Below are positions 19,256 to 28,028 of a stretch of 64,000 bases of DNA, in pieces. This stretch comes from Robertmurraya korlensis (GTDB lineage Bacteria; Bacillota; Bacilli; Bacillales; Cytobacillaceae). A program made the position numbers and the translations under genes. The stretch lies in NCBI RefSeq assembly GCF_023715225.1, contig NZ_JAMBNS010000005.1:248001-312000 (forward strand). Reading direction: 5' to 3'. Below the pieces are notes generated by a model that ran no database searches, was not told the DNA's origin, and saw only the letters and a list, made by a program, of their open reading frames with translations. Position 1 is the stretch's first letter, and every line of letters begins with the position of its first letter.

Positions 19256-20503
19256 ATGACGTTACAAACACTTTCCATCAATAAAGAGCGGCTAGAAAAA
19301 AGAATACATGAGCTTGCGGAGATTGGAAAGATTTCCGAAACAGGTGTTTGTCGCTTAGCTCTCTCGAAGGAAGATAAGCAAGCAGTGGAGAAAGTTAAAA
19401 AGTGGATGGAGGATGCAGGCTTAAGGGCAAGAATTGACCATTTTGGAAACTTAATTGGCAGGATAGAAGGAAAAAATCCAGATGCACCTATATTAATGGT
19501 TGGCTCTCACATCGATTCACAGCCTTATGGAGGAAGATTTGATGGAGTAATTGGTGTATTGGGTGCTCTAGAAGTGGTCCAAACGATGGTAGAAAAAAAT
19601 ATAGTCCCGGATACTCCCATCGAAGTAGTTGCCTTTTGTGATGAGGAAGGATGTCGATTTAACAAAGGCCTATTTGGGGTAAGAGGAATTCTTGGCAAGC
19701 TAGAAGAAGGAGAGCTTGAGAGGAAGGACAAAAATGGAGTAACAAGAAGAGAGGCTCTAATTGAGTTTGGCTGTGATCCAACTAGATTCAAGGAATCAAA
19801 GTATAAAGAAGGGAGCATTGGTGCCTTCTTGGAGCTCCATATTGAACAGGGTCCTATTTTAGAAGCAAAGGGGGTTCCTGTTGGAATTGTGACGGGTATA
19901 TCTGGGCCGCTTTGGCTTTCTGTTGAGTTAGAAGGGTTTGCCGGTCATGCTGGCTCCGTTCCGATGTCCATGCGCCAAGACGCACTAGTTGGTGCTGCTA
20001 AAGTCATTGTCGCACTAAACGAGCTAGCCAGTCAGGATCCAAATGCGCCAACTGTTGGAACCGTCGGAAGTCTACAGGTTTTCCCAGATTCTCGCAATAT
20101 TATCCCTGAGAAAGTAACCTTTACAGTGGATTTACGAGATATTGATATTAATAGAAGACATGTACTTGAAGCAAACCTAAGAAATCAAATCAAAGAAATA
20201 ACTGAAACACATGGTTTACATTGTACCATTACGGAAGACACCAATAGTGAACCAAGGTATTGCTCTGAAAGGTTAATGACTATCATGAGGCAACAAAGTG
20301 AAGAGATCGGTCTTAATCCAATTGAACTGATGAGTGGTCCTTTTCACGATTCTCTTTCCATGTCTTATGCATGCGAATATGGCATGATTTTTGTGAGATG
20401 CAAGGACGGAATCAGTCACAATCCTAAGGAATTCTCTACGATTGAGGATATCTCACTCGGAACCGAGCTCCTCTACCGTACCGTCACCCACTACAAAGGG
20501 TGA
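19256..20503 (+). CDS. M20-family amidohydrolase (N-carbamoyl-amino acid hydrolase / allantoate-type)
   Basis: A 415-residue binuclear metallo-amidohydrolase of the HyuC/AmaB/allantoate amidohydrolase group. Metal-binding motifs are GSHIDSQPYGGRFDG near 84-98, CDEEGCRF near 130 and ELHIEQGP near 196. Members hydrolyse N-carbamoyl-L-amino acids, N-carbamoyl-beta-alanine or allantoate, and some are true beta-ureidopropionases. With a nitrilase-type enzyme for the same step at 6539, this one may serve the thymine branch or an N-carbamoyl-alpha-amino acid. It sits 19 bases after ald with GAGGAGGGG upstream of the ATG. Its stop codon lies inside a structured repeat. Confidence 0.88.
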   Translation: MTLQTLSINKERLEKRIHELAEIGKISETGVCRLALSKEDKQAVEKVKKWMEDAGLRARIDHFGNLIGRIEGKNPDAPILMVGSHIDSQPYGGRFDGVIGVLGALEVVQTMVEKNIVPDTPIEVVAFCDEEGCRFNKGLFGVRGILGKLEEGELERKDKNGVTRREALIEFGCDPTRFKESKYKEGSIGAFLELHIEQGPILEAKGVPVGIVTGISGPLWLSVELEGFAGHAGSVPMSMRQDALVGAAKVIVALNELASQDPNAPTVGTVGSLQVFPDSRNIIPEKVTFTVDLRDIDINRRHVLEANLRNQIKEITETHGLHCTITEDTNSEPRYCSERLMTIMRQQSEEIGLNPIELMSGPFHDSLSMSYACEYGMIFVRCKDGISHNPKEFSTIEDISLGTELLYRTVTHYKG

Positions 20504-20553
20504 CAGACACCCTTCGTGGACAGATTTGTTATTTTGTCCGTCTGAGGTGGACA
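20499..20553 (+). repeat. Structured intergenic repeat, copy 2 (partner at 5957-6012)
   Basis: Shares GGTGACAGACACC plus the following CTTCGTGGACA with copy 1, and ends in the hairpin TGTCCGTCTGAGGTGGACA. Compared with copy 1, two positions differ that face each other in the stem, so pairing survives (C-G became U-G). The first bases of the element contain the TGA stop of the amidohydrolase gene. Confidence 0.75.
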
Positions 20554-20562
20554 AATCACATC

Positions 20563-20595
20563 AAACATCTAGTTCCTTTGAGCTAGGTGTTTTTG
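20563..20595 (+). terminator. Terminator of the second pyrimidine operon
   Basis: AAACATCTAG pairs with CTAGGTGTTT around a ten-base loop, followed by TTTTG. Confidence 0.75.
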
Positions 20596-20747
20596 TTCAT
20601 TTTACGACATAAAAGGAGATTTCTCTCCGAAATATGTAGAATCATATTATAATTAACAGAATCAATAAAGAGTTACATAGCATCATAGCATATTTTACTC
20701 TGTCGGTTATTAAAATGAATGGGGAGAAAAAATATGGAGGAATTATT

Positions 20748-23456
20748 ATGACATCAGAGAAGTTATTCGTTCAGAAAAAATATTATCAAACCCTAATTGA
20801 ACAAGAAACGGATTTCCCCGTACGTTCGCTTGGGGAAGCTTATTATAAGGAGCAACAAAAGGACGTACCTGACTTAACACCGATCCGTTTTGCGCAAGGG
20901 GAAGTATATTTCCTATACAAAGATTTTGAATCAGCGATCTTTAAATGGGAAAGCATTCAAAATGAATTAGCACCATGGGCGAAAAAGAATATCGCTGATG
21001 CTTACTTGGAGTTAGAGCAATACTCAACTGCAGAGGAAATCTATAAAAGAGTAAGTACCGAGTCGACCGTACTTCATACAGAAGTCTCGTTACAGCTTTT
21101 TAGACTGTACGTAAAAGATGGGCGTACCCATGAAGCAACGTCTATTATTAGCGAAATCATTAACAACCATCCCGACTATCCAGGAGTAACTGAACTTGCC
21201 CGTCTTTTCTTTGAAGAAATAGAAGATTGGGCTAACGCAATTAATCTTGCCATGAAAGAATTTATGCGTACTAATTCTCCAGAATGGATCGATGTTATTA
21301 AAAGATATTGCGATGAAAAACGAACCACCATTTTCAAGCCTGAAGAGTACACGCCATTTTTATCGTACTTGCTACGCCTTGATCGCATTCGATTCGAAAA
21401 AATTGTTTTTAAGCTTTGGGAAAATTACGAAGACGAATCTGAGCTACTCGATTGGGTTAGCGAGCTTAATTCATTACTGCTACATTCTGAGCTCCCTGAA
21501 CAATTATCATGGAAGCTGTTATCTCAGCAATACTTAAAAACATTTCAGTTATTCTTAAATGGAAAGTATTCCTTAAACGAGATTCAAGAAATCATTCCAT
21601 TTTTGCTTAGAAATTGGATGCGTTTCGCAGATTCAAATCATTTTATGTTTACCTCATGTGCAGCACTTGCATGGAATGAAGTTTTCCCTGGAACAATCCA
21701 TGAAGACACCGTCACAGAGGCAAAGCATGCATTATCGAATTCAGCACCAAGTGGACTTATTGATGTGTACCAGACAAAACAATTGTTCTCTAGTATCGTT
21801 ACATGGGCTGAAGATGAAGATCTTCCGGTAAGCAATAAGTTGAAATGGATTATGGAGAACCTACAAAATAAACAAAGCACCATAACATTGTTTACAGGAA
21901 CTAGCAAGCTACAGACAACGATTTTAAGTGATGTGCTTGGACAGGAACAAGTAGACCAATTATCTTCTAAGTTAGCGTTGTATAGTTACTTACCTGAGTC
22001 TGAATTAGTCGAAGTAAATTCTATGGTATCCAACAAAGTAGAAAGCCCTACGGAAATTGGGTCAACTGATCATTACATCCACTCTAAAGGACCTTATGAA
22101 ATGTTAAAAGTGGCAAACACGTCATTAATGTCCATACCACCTTATCGTGGAACGGTTCAAGAAAGAAGTTCTCTATCTGTTAATTTACACATGGCTGATA
22201 GCATTATATATGTTTTAAATGAGGAAAATCCCTTAAACGATATGGAATTGAATGTGATAAAACAAATGAAGCAGCAAGCGAACGATCAACCGTTCATTTT
22301 TATCCTTCCGATCCCAAATGCGGTAGAAGAAGAGACTGGCGTTTCTTATTATATGGAAACCATAAAGAAGAACCTGAATCTTATCTTCTCAAATGCAGAC
22401 ATCTACCCATACACGTCTTCTCATGCGGTAGACTGGAGTAACATTTTGACAGATGTTAACAGGGAGCAATCCAACGAAAGAAGAACAAGAAATGAGCTTT
22501 ACTTTATTAAAGAAACATTACACTATTTGTTAGCTAAACGAGCTGATAAAGAAGAAAAATTAATCAATGTTATTCAATGGAATAAAGAAATGTTAGCCAA
22601 GGTTAGTGGAGCTTCGATGCAGCTTGGTGATCTGGAACTGGAAGTCGGAGAAAGACTGAAGAGCAATTATGTTACGATCCTGCAGGAGCTCTCTACAGAA
22701 GTAGAAGCAGACATACCTAATGTTCTAAAGAAAACAGCTGAAACTATTACGGATCAAAGCAACCTTGCCACTATCCATCTTCAATTAAACGAGGAAATGA
22801 ACAGGCGCATGGAGGAATATTTACAAAACACCACCCTTCCAAAGCTCTACTCCTCCCTACAAAAATGGATTGGTCTTACGAAAGAGGAATTACAGCAGAT
22901 ACGTGCTTATTTAGACGAAATGGCTACAAGTTTTAATGGCTTATACGGAATTGAAAAATTCCAATTTCCAGTAGATGATCAATTGCTTCATGACTGGAGA
23001 AGAGACACTGGACGGTTGACAAGTGGTGTTCAATTAGAACACATCAACATTATGTTAAAGCATAATCCAACACAATTATTACTAAAGGGTGCTGGTAAGC
23101 TGTTCGCTGGCATCGGCCAAAATAAAGCCATGCTGCAGCAAAAGTACAAGCGCTATGTGGAAACGGAAGATTATTCAGAAGTATCAAAACAAGTGAGCAA
23201 ACAGTTTTTTGCTCCCTATCATTTTTTTGCTATGGCGATCCAAAGGGACTTAGAATCATTCTTTCAAAAACCAAAGGATGAGTTAACACATACGGCAGAA
23301 GACTTAGTAGAAAAGATCAGCCAGTATGAGCAATCTTTAACTAAGCTTCAGCATAATCCAACCGCTTTTGAGGATCCCATTAAACTATTCACAGTCCGTT
23401 ATAAGCAATATGAATTCTTATTTACTGGACTTCCTAAAGTCAAACAAGAAGTATAA
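20748..23456 (+). CDS. Large TPR protein with degenerate dynamin-like GTPase region
   Basis: A 902-residue protein without signal peptide or membrane helices. The first 200 or so residues look like tetratricopeptide repeats (RFAQGEVYFLYKDFESAIFKWE; ADAYLELEQYSTAEEIYKRV). The middle resembles a dynamin-type GTPase: TITLFTGTSKLQTTILSDVLG is at the P-loop position but lacks the GKS/T, and ADSIIYVLNEENPLNDMELNVI matches the segment after the G3 motif of dynamin-like proteins. The C-terminal 300 residues are helical, as in a dynamin stalk. GTP binding therefore looks lost or strongly altered. ATG at 20748 is chosen over 20715 because GGAGG at 20736-20740 is seven bases ahead. It is a single-gene unit. 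Confidence 0.75.
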   Translation: MTSEKLFVQKKYYQTLIEQETDFPVRSLGEAYYKEQQKDVPDLTPIRFAQGEVYFLYKDFESAIFKWESIQNELAPWAKKNIADAYLELEQYSTAEEIYKRVSTESTVLHTEVSLQLFRLYVKDGRTHEATSIISEIINNHPDYPGVTELARLFFEEIEDWANAINLAMKEFMRTNSPEWIDVIKRYCDEKRTTIFKPEEYTPFLSYLLRLDRIRFEKIVFKLWENYEDESELLDWVSELNSLLLHSELPEQLSWKLLSQQYLKTFQLFLNGKYSLNEIQEIIPFLLRNWMRFADSNHFMFTSCAALAWNEVFPGTIHEDTVTEAKHALSNSAPSGLIDVYQTKQLFSSIVTWAEDEDLPVSNKLKWIMENLQNKQSTITLFTGTSKLQTTILSDVLGQEQVDQLSSKLALYSYLPESELVEVNSMVSNKVESPTEIGSTDHYIHSKGPYEMLKVANTSLMSIPPYRGTVQERSSLSVNLHMADSIIYVLNEENPLNDMELNVIKQMKQQANDQPFIFILPIPNAVEEETGVSYYMETIKKNLNLIFSNADIYPYTSSHAVDWSNILTDVNREQSNERRTRNELYFIKETLHYLLAKRADKEEKLINVIQWNKEMLAKVSGASMQLGDLELEVGERLKSNYVTILQELSTEVEADIPNVLKKTAETITDQSNLATIHLQLNEEMNRRMEEYLQNTTLPKLYSSLQKWIGLTKEELQQIRAYLDEMATSFNGLYGIEKFQFPVDDQLLHDWRRDTGRLTSGVQLEHINIMLKHNPTQLLLKGAGKLFAGIGQNKAMLQQKYKRYVETEDYSEVSKQVSKQFFAPYHFFAMAIQRDLESFFQKPKDELTHTAEDLVEKISQYEQSLTKLQHNPTAFEDPIKLFTVRYKQYEFLFTGLPKVKQEV

Positions 23457-23465
23457 GTAATTTTC

Positions 23466-23498
23466 AAGCTGGTGCAAATAGATGCACCAGCTTTTTTC
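23466..23498 (+). terminator. Terminator of the TPR/dynamin-like gene
   Basis: AAGCTGGTGCA pairs perfectly with TGCACCAGCTT, loop of six, then six Ts. Confidence 0.9.
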
Positions 23499-23524
23499 AT
23501 TCACCCCTTAAACTTTGAACAAAA

Positions 23525-23540
23525 TGTGAATACATTCACA
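23525..23540 (+). promoter_or_regulatory. Fnr-type box, distal
   Basis: TGTGAATACATTCACA is a perfect TGTGA-N6-TCACA palindrome. Its centre is 29 bases upstream of the proximal box, about -70.5 from the predicted transcription start. Confidence 0.7.
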
Positions 23541-23553
23541 TAGTTCATGAAAG

Positions 23554-23569
23554 TGTGACAAACTTCACA
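23554..23569 (+). promoter_or_regulatory. Fnr-type box, proximal (class II position)
   Basis: TGTGACAAACTTCACA is a perfect TGTGA-N6-TCACA palindrome. With TAAAAT at 23591-23596 as the -10, the start would be near 23603 and the box centre would fall at -41.5, the standard class II activator position. Confidence 0.75.
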
Positions 23570-23590
23570 AGTTTTCAACATAAAAGAAGT

Positions 23591-23596
23591 TAAAAT
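23591..23596 (+). promoter_or_regulatory. -10 element of the nitrite reductase promoter
   Basis: TAAAAT without a recognisable -35 hexamer, as expected for an activator-dependent promoter. Start of transcription would be close to 23603. Confidence 0.55.
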
Positions 23597-23659
23597 AGAG
23601 CTATCAAGTTGATTGTGAAATAACGAGCATACAGCTCAAGCTGGGGAGGACATAACAAA

Positions 23660-26095
23660 ATGGAAAAACGACATTTAGTTCTTATTGGTAACGGGATGGC
23701 AGGAGTAAGAGTAGTAGAGGAAATTCTAAAACTAACACCCGATGCTTTTCATATAACTATCTTTGGAAACGAACCTTATCCAAACTACAACCGAATTCAG
23801 TTATCAAATGTATTACAAGGGAAAACTACTGTAGATGACATTTTCCTAAATGAATGGGAATGGTACCGTGAAAATAATATCACTTTATATACAAATGAAG
23901 CAGTAGCGAAGATCAATCCAAAATTAAAAACCGTCATTTCTTCAACAGGAAGAATCGTGGCTTACGATGAACTTATTATTGCCACAGGATCAAGCTCATT
24001 CATCCTACCAGTACCAGGTGCAGATAAACAAGGCGTAACAGGCTTCCGTGATATCCAAGATTGTGAAAATATGATGGAAGTAGCTCGTACACATAAAAAA
24101 GCGGTAGTCATCGGTGGTGGCCTTCTTGGTCTCGAAGCTGCAAGAGGTTTAATTGACCTTGGTATGGAAGTACATGTGGTTCATTTGATGCCACATTTAA
24201 TGGAAAGACAACTAGATGAGACTGCTGCAACGATGTTGAAAGAAGAACTTGAAGCTCAAGGGATGAAGTTCCTATTTGAAAAACAAACGAGTGAAATTCT
24301 TGGAGATGACCGCGTAAAAGGCCTTCGATTTAGTGATGGAACAGAAATCGAAACAGATCTAGTCGTTATGGCTGTCGGAATTAAACCAAATACACAGCTT
24401 GCAAAAGAGGCTGGTATTAACGTAAACCGTGGAATTGTCGTAAATGACTTTATGGAAACAACCACACCTAATGTATATGCAGTAGGAGAATGTGCAGAAC
24501 ATAGAGAAGTTACGTATGGAATGGTGGCTCCACTTTATGAACAAGGGAAGGTTTTAGCACAGAGAATACTCGGATTGGACGTTGAACCTTACGAAGGAAC
24601 GGTGACAGGGACGCAACTTAAGGTATCTGATGTTGATCTATATTCTGCGGGTGAAATTATTGATGATAAATCAACTAAAGCAATTAAAGTTCACAACGAA
24701 TTTGAAGGGATCTATAAAAAGATACTAGTAAGAGACAATCGAGTGGTAGGGATTGTTCTATACGGTGACACAAAGGATAGCACAAAATTGTTCCGCATGC
24801 TTGTTGATAAAGAAGATGTAAGTGGCAAAACAAGCGCAAGTATCTTAGACTCTGGATGCTGTGGTGGTGGTCAAGCAGACATGAGCGTTGACTCTATGCC
24901 AGATACGGAGATTGTGTGTGGATGTAACGGCGTATCTAAAGGAACCATCGTTGAAGCCATTCAAACAAAAGGGCTTACAACGGTTGATCAAGTATCTAGC
25001 TGCACAAATGCCGGGCGTTCTTGCGGTCGTTGTAAGGGCCTTGTTGGTGAAATTCTTGCTTACACTTTGGGTGATTCATTTGATGCAACAAAAGCGAATA
25101 AAAAGACTCTCTGCGGCTGTACAACATTAAGTCGTGACGAGGTTGTTGCTGAAATTAAAGAAAAAGGTATGTTGAGTACAAAAGAAGTTATGAATGTTCT
25201 TGGCTGGAACAATGAGGAAGGCTGCAGCAAATGTCGTCCTGCTCTTAACTACTATTTAGGAATGATTCATCCTGAAGAATACCTTGATGAACGTGACTCT
25301 CGACTTGTTAACGAAAAAATGCACGCAAACATTCAAAAGGACGGCACATATTCTGTTGTTCCAAGAATGTACGGTGGAGTAACGAATGCTGATGACTTAA
25401 AGAAAATTGCTGAAGTAACTGAGAAATACAATATACCGCTTGTAAAACTTACGGGTGGGCAGCGTATCGCATTACTAGGTGTAAAAAAGGAAGATCTGAC
25501 AAATGTTTGGGAAGACCTTGGTATGCCATCTGGTTATGCATACGGAAAAACATTACGTACAGTAAAAACATGTGTGGGATCTCAATTCTGCCGTTATGGT
25601 ACACAAGATACAATGCAACTCGGAATCGACCTTGAGAAGAAATTTGAACGTCTAGACACTCCACATAAATTTAAGATGGGTGTATCTGGTTGTCCACGTA
25701 ACTGTGCAGAATCAGGAATTAAAGATATGGGGATAGTCGGAATCGATGGTGGATTTGAGTTATATGTAGGAGGTAACGGAGGAACCGATCTTCGTGCTGG
25801 TGACCTTCTCTGTACGTTAAAGACTGAAGAAGAAGTAATGGAAATGATTAGTTCTTATATTCAATACTACCGTGAAACCGCGAATTACCTAGAGCGTACA
25901 TCTACTTGGATTGAACGTGTGGGACTAGAGCATGTAAAAGAAGTATTGCAGGATGCTGAAGTAAGAAAAGAATTAACAGCGAAACTGGATCGTTCCCTAA
26001 CTAGATACTCAGAGCCTTGGAACGAAGCATTGAAAAATCAACAAATTCGTGAAAAATACTACAAAACAGAGGAAATCCCAGTAGTTTTAGTCTAA
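23660..26095 (+). CDS. nasD: NAD(P)H-dependent nitrite reductase, large subunit
   Basis: The cytoplasmic siroheme enzyme reduces nitrite to ammonia. The 811-residue protein begins with an FAD/NAD(P) oxidoreductase module (about 1-330). Two cysteine-rich BFD-like 2Fe-2S regions follow (VCGCNGVSKGTI ... CGRCKG near 416-456 and LCGCTTLSRDEV ... CSKCRP near 484-528). The siroheme/4Fe-4S half has TCVGSQFCRYG near 637 and VSGCPRNCAESG near 674, supplying the four cluster cysteines. ATG at 23660 follows GGGGAGGA. Paired Fnr-type boxes upstream suggest induction under oxygen limitation. Confidence 0.95.
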   Translation: MEKRHLVLIGNGMAGVRVVEEILKLTPDAFHITIFGNEPYPNYNRIQLSNVLQGKTTVDDIFLNEWEWYRENNITLYTNEAVAKINPKLKTVISSTGRIVAYDELIIATGSSSFILPVPGADKQGVTGFRDIQDCENMMEVARTHKKAVVIGGGLLGLEAARGLIDLGMEVHVVHLMPHLMERQLDETAATMLKEELEAQGMKFLFEKQTSEILGDDRVKGLRFSDGTEIETDLVVMAVGIKPNTQLAKEAGINVNRGIVVNDFMETTTPNVYAVGECAEHREVTYGMVAPLYEQGKVLAQRILGLDVEPYEGTVTGTQLKVSDVDLYSAGEIIDDKSTKAIKVHNEFEGIYKKILVRDNRVVGIVLYGDTKDSTKLFRMLVDKEDVSGKTSASILDSGCCGGGQADMSVDSMPDTEIVCGCNGVSKGTIVEAIQTKGLTTVDQVSSCTNAGRSCGRCKGLVGEILAYTLGDSFDATKANKKTLCGCTTLSRDEVVAEIKEKGMLSTKEVMNVLGWNNEEGCSKCRPALNYYLGMIHPEEYLDERDSRLVNEKMHANIQKDGTYSVVPRMYGGVTNADDLKKIAEVTEKYNIPLVKLTGGQRIALLGVKKEDLTNVWEDLGMPSGYAYGKTLRTVKTCVGSQFCRYGTQDTMQLGIDLEKKFERLDTPHKFKMGVSGCPRNCAESGIKDMGIVGIDGGFELYVGGNGGTDLRAGDLLCTLKTEEEVMEMISSYIQYYRETANYLERTSTWIERVGLEHVKEVLQDAEVRKELTAKLDRSLTRYSEPWNEALKNQQIREKYYKTEEIPVVLV

Positions 26096-26171
26096 TATCG
26101 TAAGTGAAAAATTAATATTTACGAAGACGAAAATGATGGTTAAAATTAAATGAAAGGTTTTGGTGATTGAT

Positions 26172-26492
26172 ATGCCACAAACATTAACAAAGGTTGATGT
26201 CGGAAATTATCAAACTTTAGCACATCAAGCAGGAAAAGTGATCAGACTTGGCGAAAAAGAAATAGTCCTTTTTAAATTATCAACTGGTGAAGTAAAAGCA
26301 GTTGAGAACAAAAGCCCACATCCAAAGGGAGGCACATTGGCAGATGGCTTAGTTAGTGGAAGCTATGTATACTGTCCCCTTTATGATTGGAAAATCTCTT
26401 TGAATGATGGAAAGGTGCAAGCACCAGACGAAGGACAAGTAAAAACGTATGAAGTAAACGTAGAAGATAATCGCATTTTATTAACAATATAA
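26172..26492 (+). CDS. nasE: Nitrite reductase small subunit, Rieske-like
   Basis: A 106-residue partner of NasD with the Rieske fold. In true Rieske proteins the cluster is bound by CxH and CxxH. Here the first motif reads SPH and the second CPLYDW, so one Cys and one His ligand are missing and a 2Fe-2S cluster is unlikely; E. coli NirD also lacks them. The frame allows TTG at 26160 or GTG at 26163; ATG at 26172 with GGTGAT just upstream is preferred, with modest certainty. Operon position follows nasD after 76 bases. Confidence 0.88.
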   Translation: MPQTLTKVDVGNYQTLAHQAGKVIRLGEKEIVLFKLSTGEVKAVENKSPHPKGGTLADGLVSGSYVYCPLYDWKISLNDGKVQAPDEGQVKTYEVNVEDNRILLTI

Positions 26493-26495
26493 AGG

Positions 26496-26517
26496 ATGGG
26501 GGCGACTTCGCCCCCAT
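26496..26517 (+). other. GC-rich hairpin between nasE and the siroheme genes
   Basis: ATGGGGGCGA pairs with TCGCCCCCAT around a two-base loop, three bases after the nasE stop. Only three Ts follow, so partial termination or mRNA end protection is more likely than full termination. Confidence 0.6.
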
Positions 26518-26540
26518 TTGCCTTAGGGGAGGAAGTTTGT

Positions 26541-28010
26541 ATGACAACAGGAAAAGCATTTTTAGTAGGAGCAGGACCAGGGGATATTGGTCTCATTACA
26601 GTAAAAGGCTTAGAAGCTATTCAAAGAGCGGAGGTTATTCTTTATGACCGACTTGCAAACCCAAAGCTTCTGGATTTTGCACCGCCAAATTGTGAGTTTA
26701 TCTACTGTGGAAAGCTTCCTGATCGTCATACCCTCAGGCAGGAAAAAATAAATGATCTTCTTGTAGAGAAAACTGCAGCAGGAAAAATCGTCGTTCGATT
26801 AAAGGGAGGAGACCCCGGTGTATTCGGACGAGTAGGGGAAGAAGCAGAGGCTTTAGCTCAAAATGGGCTTTCGTTTGAAATGATTCCTGGAATTACTTCC
26901 GGTATTGCTGCTCCTCTTTATGCCGGTATTCCAGTAACCCACCGAGAATATGGAGAATCGTTTGCCATTGTTACGGCTCATGATAAATCAAAGGATGGGA
27001 AATCCTCACTTAACTGGGAAGGTCTTGCAAAAGGAATTGATACAATTGCATTTTACATGGGAGTAGGGAATCTTTCGCATATATGTACGAATTTACTTTC
27101 ACATGGCAAACCAGCTTCAACACCAGTCACGCTTATACAGTGGGGAACATTTGGGCGTCAAAAAACACTAGAAGGTACTCTAGAAACGATCGTTCAGCGT
27201 GTAGAGGAAGAAAAGTTTACGAATCCAGCCATCACACTTGTTGGAAACATTGCTTCTCTTAGAGAAAAAATCAGCTGGTTTGAGAAAAAACCATTGTATG
27301 GACGCCAAGTTTTGCTAGCAAGAACAGGGTTGAACACAAGCAATATAGCAAAGGCATTAGAAGAACAAGGAGCAGATGTGATCGAGTTCCCAAAGTGGAA
27401 ACACATAAAGATCACTCCAGATCACCTCATTTTATCTAAGCTTTCTATGTATTCTTCCATCATATTTACATCTCCGGAGAGTGTTGACGAATTCTTCCAG
27501 ATTTTGATGGATGAGAAAATAGATATTCGCTCCATTCAAGCTGATTTGTATGGCTTGTCGAGAAAATCAGTAAATCAACTGATGAATAAAGGTCTGTTAG
27601 CAAATCCTATTGAGAATCTAAGAAAAGGAGGGACTATCCTCCTTATTGGAAATAGTATTAATATAGAAGAAACTAGTCAAAACGTCTTAAACTTTGGGAA
27701 TTATGAAACCTTTACCACCTCAATAAAAGAAGTGGATGAAAGCTATCTTCCTATTTTTAAACGTATGATTGACGACTCTATGCTTAATACAGTCATCTTT
27801 CCAAGTTCAGCTTCAGTACCAATATTCATAAAAGCAATTGAAAAAACTGATTTTCTAACAATAGATACAGTAAAAGAACTGGAAATATACTGCTTAGGAA
27901 ATCAAACGATGGATGCGCTTCTGGTACATGATATACAAGGGGCAACGCAAACAAAAGAAGCCACCATCCCATCGCTTTTATTTTCTTTAATAAAAAAGTC
28001 CGACTCCTAA
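26541..28010 (+). CDS. Uroporphyrinogen-III C-methyltransferase fused to a HemD-like domain
   Basis: It makes precorrin-2 from uroporphyrinogen III with two SAM, the first step to siroheme for NasD. In the 489-residue protein, residues 1-245 are the methyltransferase (FLVGAGPGDIGLITVKG, VRLKGGDPGVFGR, GIPVTHR). Residues from about 255 to the end look like a uroporphyrinogen-III synthase domain (GRQVLLARTG, IIFTSPESVDEFF, TVIFPSSASVPIFI) but are poorly conserved, so synthase activity is uncertain. The frame is open from 26496, inside the hairpin; ATG at 26541 has AGGGGAGGAA upstream and is chosen. Confidence 0.9.
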   Translation: MTTGKAFLVGAGPGDIGLITVKGLEAIQRAEVILYDRLANPKLLDFAPPNCEFIYCGKLPDRHTLRQEKINDLLVEKTAAGKIVVRLKGGDPGVFGRVGEEAEALAQNGLSFEMIPGITSGIAAPLYAGIPVTHREYGESFAIVTAHDKSKDGKSSLNWEGLAKGIDTIAFYMGVGNLSHICTNLLSHGKPASTPVTLIQWGTFGRQKTLEGTLETIVQRVEEEKFTNPAITLVGNIASLREKISWFEKKPLYGRQVLLARTGLNTSNIAKALEEQGADVIEFPKWKHIKITPDHLILSKLSMYSSIIFTSPESVDEFFQILMDEKIDIRSIQADLYGLSRKSVNQLMNKGLLANPIENLRKGGTILLIGNSINIEETSQNVLNFGNYETFTTSIKEVDESYLPIFKRMIDDSMLNTVIFPSSASVPIFIKAIEKTDFLTIDTVKELEIYCLGNQTMDALLVHDIQGATQTKEATIPSLLFSLIKKSDS

Positions 28011-28028
28011 AAAGCAAATGGTGATGAT

